Source: Datisca glomerata
Taxonomy: Eukaryota > Streptophyta > Magnoliopsida > Cucurbitales > Datiscaceae
Length of the DNA stretch: 64,000 nucleotides
Direction: 5' to 3'
Assembly: GCA_003255025.1 (NCBI GenBank)
Contig: QANY01005285.1
Span: 695,001-759,000, forward strand
A program made the translations under genes and the position numbers. Within the stretch, counting starts at the first letter, position 1, and each line of letters opens with the position of its first letter. The notes below the pieces were generated by a model. It was not told the origin of the DNA, did not search any database, and saw nothing but the letters and a program-made list of their open reading frames with translations. Of the stretch, positions 60,240 to 64,000 are shown in pieces.

Positions 60240-60356
60240 ATTTTTTTTTATCAAAGTTACATTATAAATACAAAGGAGTATGTGAGAATATGACTCGAAC
60301 CCACGACTTCTAAGGTATAGGTGTATGAGCTTAACTAACTGCGCTAACTCAGCTTG
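60240..60356 (-). mobile_element. tRNA-derived SINE copy 2 (minus orientation)
   Basis: On the minus strand: GAGTTAGCGCAGTTAGTTAA (A box TAGCGCAGTTAG) and, about 35 bp on, GTCGTGGGTTCGAGTC (B box GGTTCGAGTC). Both fit internal pol III promoters of tRNA-derived SINEs. A T-run at the plus-strand left edge (60240-60249) would be the A tail. A diverged copy lies at 19455-19562. Confidence 0.68.
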
Positions 60357-60400
60357 TAGATTTTTCATAATTATTTAACTACATATAATTAATATTCTTA

Positions 60401-60922
60401 GGCCTTGTTTGGCTGCCAGTATTGGACAATACTAAAAGACTGGACAATACTATTTTAGTATTATCCTACGTTTGGCTTGACAGTCTATCTGGATTATCTA
60501 ATACGGTGAGATTAAATAGTGTTCCTATCATTATATTAACTAATACGGTGTTCATCACTGGAACTCCCCCGGACTAAAAGCCCCAAAGAGGATTTCCTTT
60601 TGATATGCTCTTTTTCACATATTTATATAATGTTCACATTTTATTTAATAATTGAATGTATCTACTAATATTATTCTTTATATATTTTAAAAAAAAATTT
60701 AATAATGGAATGTATTCTCTACTTGAAAATTTGAAATATTTTTTTTGTGATCTGAAATTTAAAATAACATGTAGTCTCAGGAATACATGATGAAAGATAA
60801 TTTACAATCTAGTATTATCATATACCAAATAGTGTATGAGTAGTAAAAAATTTTAACCGATATAGCACCAAACATTGGATTGCATACAATATTATCAACT
60901 ATCCTGACTGTCAAACAATGCC
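60401..60922. mobile_element. Tourist-like MITE (PIF/Harbinger type) with TTA duplications
   Basis: The inverted ends GGCCTTGTTTGGCTGCCAGT and (reverse complement) GGCATTGTTTGACAGTCAGG are flanked by TTA on both sides (60398-60400 and 60923-60925). A 3-bp TTA duplication is the PIF/Harbinger signature. The body of 522 bp has no coding capacity. Confidence 0.8.
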
Positions 60923-61072
60923 TTAATGTTAAATGACATGCTTTTCATTCTAGTGAATATATTGCTGGTAAGTATTAGATATTTTTTTTATTAGTTTTCC
61001 TTATTACTTGATTATGTTTCATTTAGAATTCTTTCACAACTTTCCACCTTCCATCATATAGTCTATGCTTTA

Positions 61073-61860
61073 GCCCAAAAACTTCAACAGCACAGATGTC
61101 AGTCTCTCTTGTTAAATGTGGGAGTCCTTCTTCTTGGAAGATCTGTGACACTAGTATCCCATGCAATCTTTGTTCTCTGCCGAACATTCTTTTCTCACTG
61201 AGTAGGCTCCTCTTGACCTTGACATTTGTAAAACACAGAGAAAAAATCCTAAAGGCGAGGAACTGGGGGGTGATTGGCCCGCCTAAGGGCCTCCGATGCC
61301 TAAGTCAATAAATAGTTGATATTTTGACATAAAGTCCTTAAGAGAGAATGTACCTACCTCTTTTGGCGATTTTGGAAAGTATTTATACCTAAGTCCTGGG
61401 GGGATGTTGGTAGTGTGTCGAAGAAGCATTGTGAGACACGAAATCTGTCTTGTCTGATACTGATTGGATGGAAATGAGACGACCTCTGACACAAAACTGG
61501 TGGATATTAAATATTTGATGTGCATATGGATATTAAATATTTGATGTGCCCAAAAACTTCAACAGCACAGATGTCAGTCTATCATGTCACAACGATGACC
61601 AGTTGGGCGTTTGGGCTTATGTGGGAGTGCCACCTTGATCGTCACCTTCGACGGGTAATGTTGACTTTGCACTTGGGGTCGACAAAGCTTTCATTGCCCC
61701 CTTATTCCTATTTTTTCATGGGCTTGGGCTCTTGTATGTCCCGAGCTCCATAGGAGCCGACTATCCGAGGTCGATTCCGCTCATTTCTTGGCATAGAGAG
61801 TTTCCTATTGTAGTGCGGTAAGTGTCGTTGTGTCATTAGGGGTTGAGAAAATACTCATAA
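61073..61860. mobile_element. LTR-like remnant of a retroelement with short direct repeats
   Basis: A GC-richer block unlike its surroundings. The 33-bp string beginning GCCCAAAAACTTCAACAGCA occurs exactly twice (61073 and 61548), and TGGATATTAAATATTTGATG occurs twice around 61500-61548. Phrases such as GGGCCTCCGATGCCTAAGTC recall plant LTR sequence. Short open frames here are not recognised. The identity is tentative. Confidence 0.4.
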
Positions 61861-61920
61861 CAGTCTATAATAATTACATTAAATTATAATAATTTTAATT
61901 TACTTGACTATTTGTGTTTA

Positions 61921-62991
61921 TCTCTTCTCTATCATATTAAAATGAGCTTAATGGGGATGAACTTTTGATTTCTCTTTTACCCTTTAAGTACCATTAAGTA
62001 TTGTATAAGTTTTTTTGTATTTAATTCATTTATAATCATGTTCACTAATTATTCTTTTAGTAATGCTTTATAAAATTTAGTATTTTATATTATGTTATTA
62101 GGAATGTGAATGATCATGTATATGATTTTAGAGATCTTTATATCATAAACATTGTTTCAGTCAAGAACAATGAGTTTGTTGTTTAGTGTTTTTAGTTTTA
62201 TGATAAATGTAATGATTTTTAATATCAATTATCCGTAGTAAAATAGTGTGTCATATTTAGTTTTCTATTCTCACATTTTTTATAGTTTTTTTTTCATCTT
62301 ATCATACGATATAATTTTGTTAGGACCGTGCGTTCTTTAATTCAAAAATTCATGTAGATAATTTATCATCTCCAATTATGCATAGTTCATTCAAATTTAT
62401 TTCTATTTGTAATAATTTTATTATAAATATATCATTTTCAGGTGATGTATGACCTATTCAATTTTTTTAATTGTAATAGTTTAATCGTGAGTATGAGAAA
62501 ATTACCATTATTAATTTTTTTTATTTTATATTTACAACATTTTGAAAGATAATGTATTTATTCAACGTTAATAATAATTTTAAAACTTATTGTATAATTT
62601 TAAAATTCTTCAACACGTGTTAAAGACGTACTTTTCGACTAGTAGATCAAATATATTCTTCTTTACAACTCTTCACTTACCATTAGTTAAGTTTAATTAT
62701 CCAACAAATAGAATACTAATAGAAGGTGTTTCTCGAAGAATTGAAGAATTACATAATTATGTCAAAGAGAATAATTAACTATATGAAAAGAAAGAATAAT
62801 AACAAATCTCTCTCTTTTTATTAGTTTAGCAAATTGAATATATTTCAATTTTGAATTGTGATTTTTTTGCTTTTGTTAAGATCATGCTTGTTTTTAAAAT
62901 AAATATCACAAATAGGTTCATAACAAGAAAATTTTTATGTTTTGTATAACCTATCACCTGTGCATAGGAATTAGCATGGGCACACCACTAG
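61921..62991 (+). mobile_element. Probable small non-autonomous Helitron
   Basis: The left end A|TCTCTTCTCTATCATATTAA resembles plant Helitron starts. The right end has a GU-containing hairpin (CCTGTGC...GCATGGG, 62957-62980) followed by CTAG (62988-62991) and T. The body of 1071 bp is AT-rich and non-coding. The boundaries are consistent with A/T insertion but no empty site is available. Confidence 0.45.
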
Positions 62992-63815
62992 TTGTGGTTA
63001 ATTAGTGATCCTTTTTTCTCTTTCCCAAAATGGTAGCTCAACGTGTACGGTCATGATTATATATATATATATATTTATTTATTGTTAATAAGTGAAGTAG
63101 GTGAGGTCATTGATAAAAAAAAGTAAAGTAGGTGAGGTGAGTAATTAGTATTTCCTAAGAAATATAAAAATGCGTTGAGATCATAATAGGATTATATTAT
63201 TACCATCAACTTGAAGATTTTTCTCTTCATTTATCTTTGATGTCCTTACAAAAAACTTTTATCTGAAAGTTTGTGCATCAACAACGACGGTACTGTCTAT
63301 AAATCCAGTATTAAATAAAAAATAATTAACAAAAAAAATCTAAAACGCTATGGCCCCCACGGCCCACATTCCCACTGTTTCGAAGAATGGCATTACATAA
63401 CTTACCCCAACTGTTAACCAGTCCAATAAATGTCATTTAAATGCCATTAAGATTCTCTGCATTTTAAAGAAAAAGGTGTCAGCTCTCCTCCATTGCTTCC
63501 ATTGGTTCACTTTTTTTTTCAGAGAGCAGATCTTAATGATTGAGATCGGGGTTGTAGAATAGATGTACTTCTCCCTATCATTTGACTCTCACACACATAT
63601 ATATATATTTTGTTACCTCATATCCTTATTACGTGAACAATTATTTCTATTTTTTTAAGTTCATATACACACGTGACAATCAGTAATCTCTCCCAATAAT
63701 TTCTTCTACCCACAACACACAATGATAGTACCATCATTTGACTCCCATGTATATCTTCTTAGGCAATTATCATAGGTGCGCTCACACACTAATTTCTCCT
63801 TCCTACAACACACAT
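62992..63815. other. AT-rich spacer, nothing recognised
   Basis: Contains an (AT)n run at 63057-63074 and short T-runs. No gene seen. Confidence 0.4.
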
Positions 63816-63976
63816 ATCCAAAAGATAGTGATAGTATCATATCCAAAAGATAGTGATAGTACCATATCCAAAAGATAGTGATAGTATCATATCCAAAAGA
63901 TAGTGATAGTATCATATCCAAAAGATAGTGATAGTACCATATCCAAAAGATAGTGATAGTACCATATCCAAAAGAT
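63816..63976. repeat. 25-bp tandem repeat, six full copies plus a part
   Basis: The unit ATCCAAAAGATAGTGATAGT plus ACCAT or ATCAT repeats at 63816, 63841, 63866, 63891, 63916, 63941 and partly 63966. Copies differ only at one C/T position. A minus-strand frame through it is an artefact of the repeat. Confidence 0.92.
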
Positions 63977-64000
63977 AAAAAATTATTCAAAATACCGACC

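Noticed and set aside
63816..63976. CRISPR-like array of direct repeats
   Set aside because: The units are contiguous without unique spacers, and the DNA is a plant nuclear sequence.
63706..63990. A 94-codon minus-strand frame with repeated Phe-Gly-Tyr text
   Set aside because: It is an artefact of the 25-bp tandem repeat; because the unit is not a multiple of three, three frames repeat in turn.

Overview
The window is nuclear DNA of a flowering plant, most likely a eudicot. It is AT-rich, its genes have GT-AG introns, its proteins belong to plant families, and it is crowded with plant transposon types. One ambiguous base (N) at 55924 suggests a draft assembly. Exon boundaries were read by eye from splice signals, reading frame and remembered family sequence; no database was searched.

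Left part (1-24600). A Helitron 3' end lies near 1.5 kb. A complete but decayed 4.9-kb Mutator-like element (MULE, 2028-6946) has about 77% similar terminal repeats and a perfect 9-bp target duplication. Inside it are a broken transposase, a DUF1985 gene fragment on the opposite strand, a palindromic minisatellite and a nested hAT element. Its right end lies 133 bp before the start codon of an intact six-exon SFT2-like membrane protein gene (7080-10059). Three more intact genes follow, all on the minus strand: a SET/LSMT-type protein-lysine methyltransferase (10988-13974), a PIF/Harbinger (HARBI1-like) transposase-derived gene that has lost a catalytic Glu (16032-17413), and a membrane-anchored receptor-like kinase (20506-22294).

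Centre (24601-49038). This is a nested insertion that can be unpicked layer by layer. A roughly 1-kb Helitron split a three-copy tandem repeat. A Ty1/Copia array of four LTRs and three damaged internal regions then entered the Helitron, with the 5-bp duplication ATATA at its outer ends. A CACTA element carrying fragments of UBA5 and of the proteasome subunit gene RPN5 sits in the first LTR, and a hAT-like element swollen by a CT-rich minisatellite sits in the second.

Right part (49039-64000). There is no intact gene. It holds CACTA-like debris, an orphan Gypsy LTR with its primer-binding site, and a second element of the same CACTA family (right end at 58159). Next to that end lie intron-containing fragments of methionine S-methyltransferase (twice) and of glutamate-cysteine ligase. 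Further right are a tRNA-derived SINE (a second copy is at 19.5 kb), a Tourist/PIF MITE with TTA duplications, an LTR-like remnant, a probable small Helitron and a 25-bp tandem repeat.

The most notable content is the pair of related CACTA elements that have taken up pieces of several cellular genes at the DNA level, and the datable stack of insertions around 24.6-49.0 kb. The four intact genes show no shared pathway.
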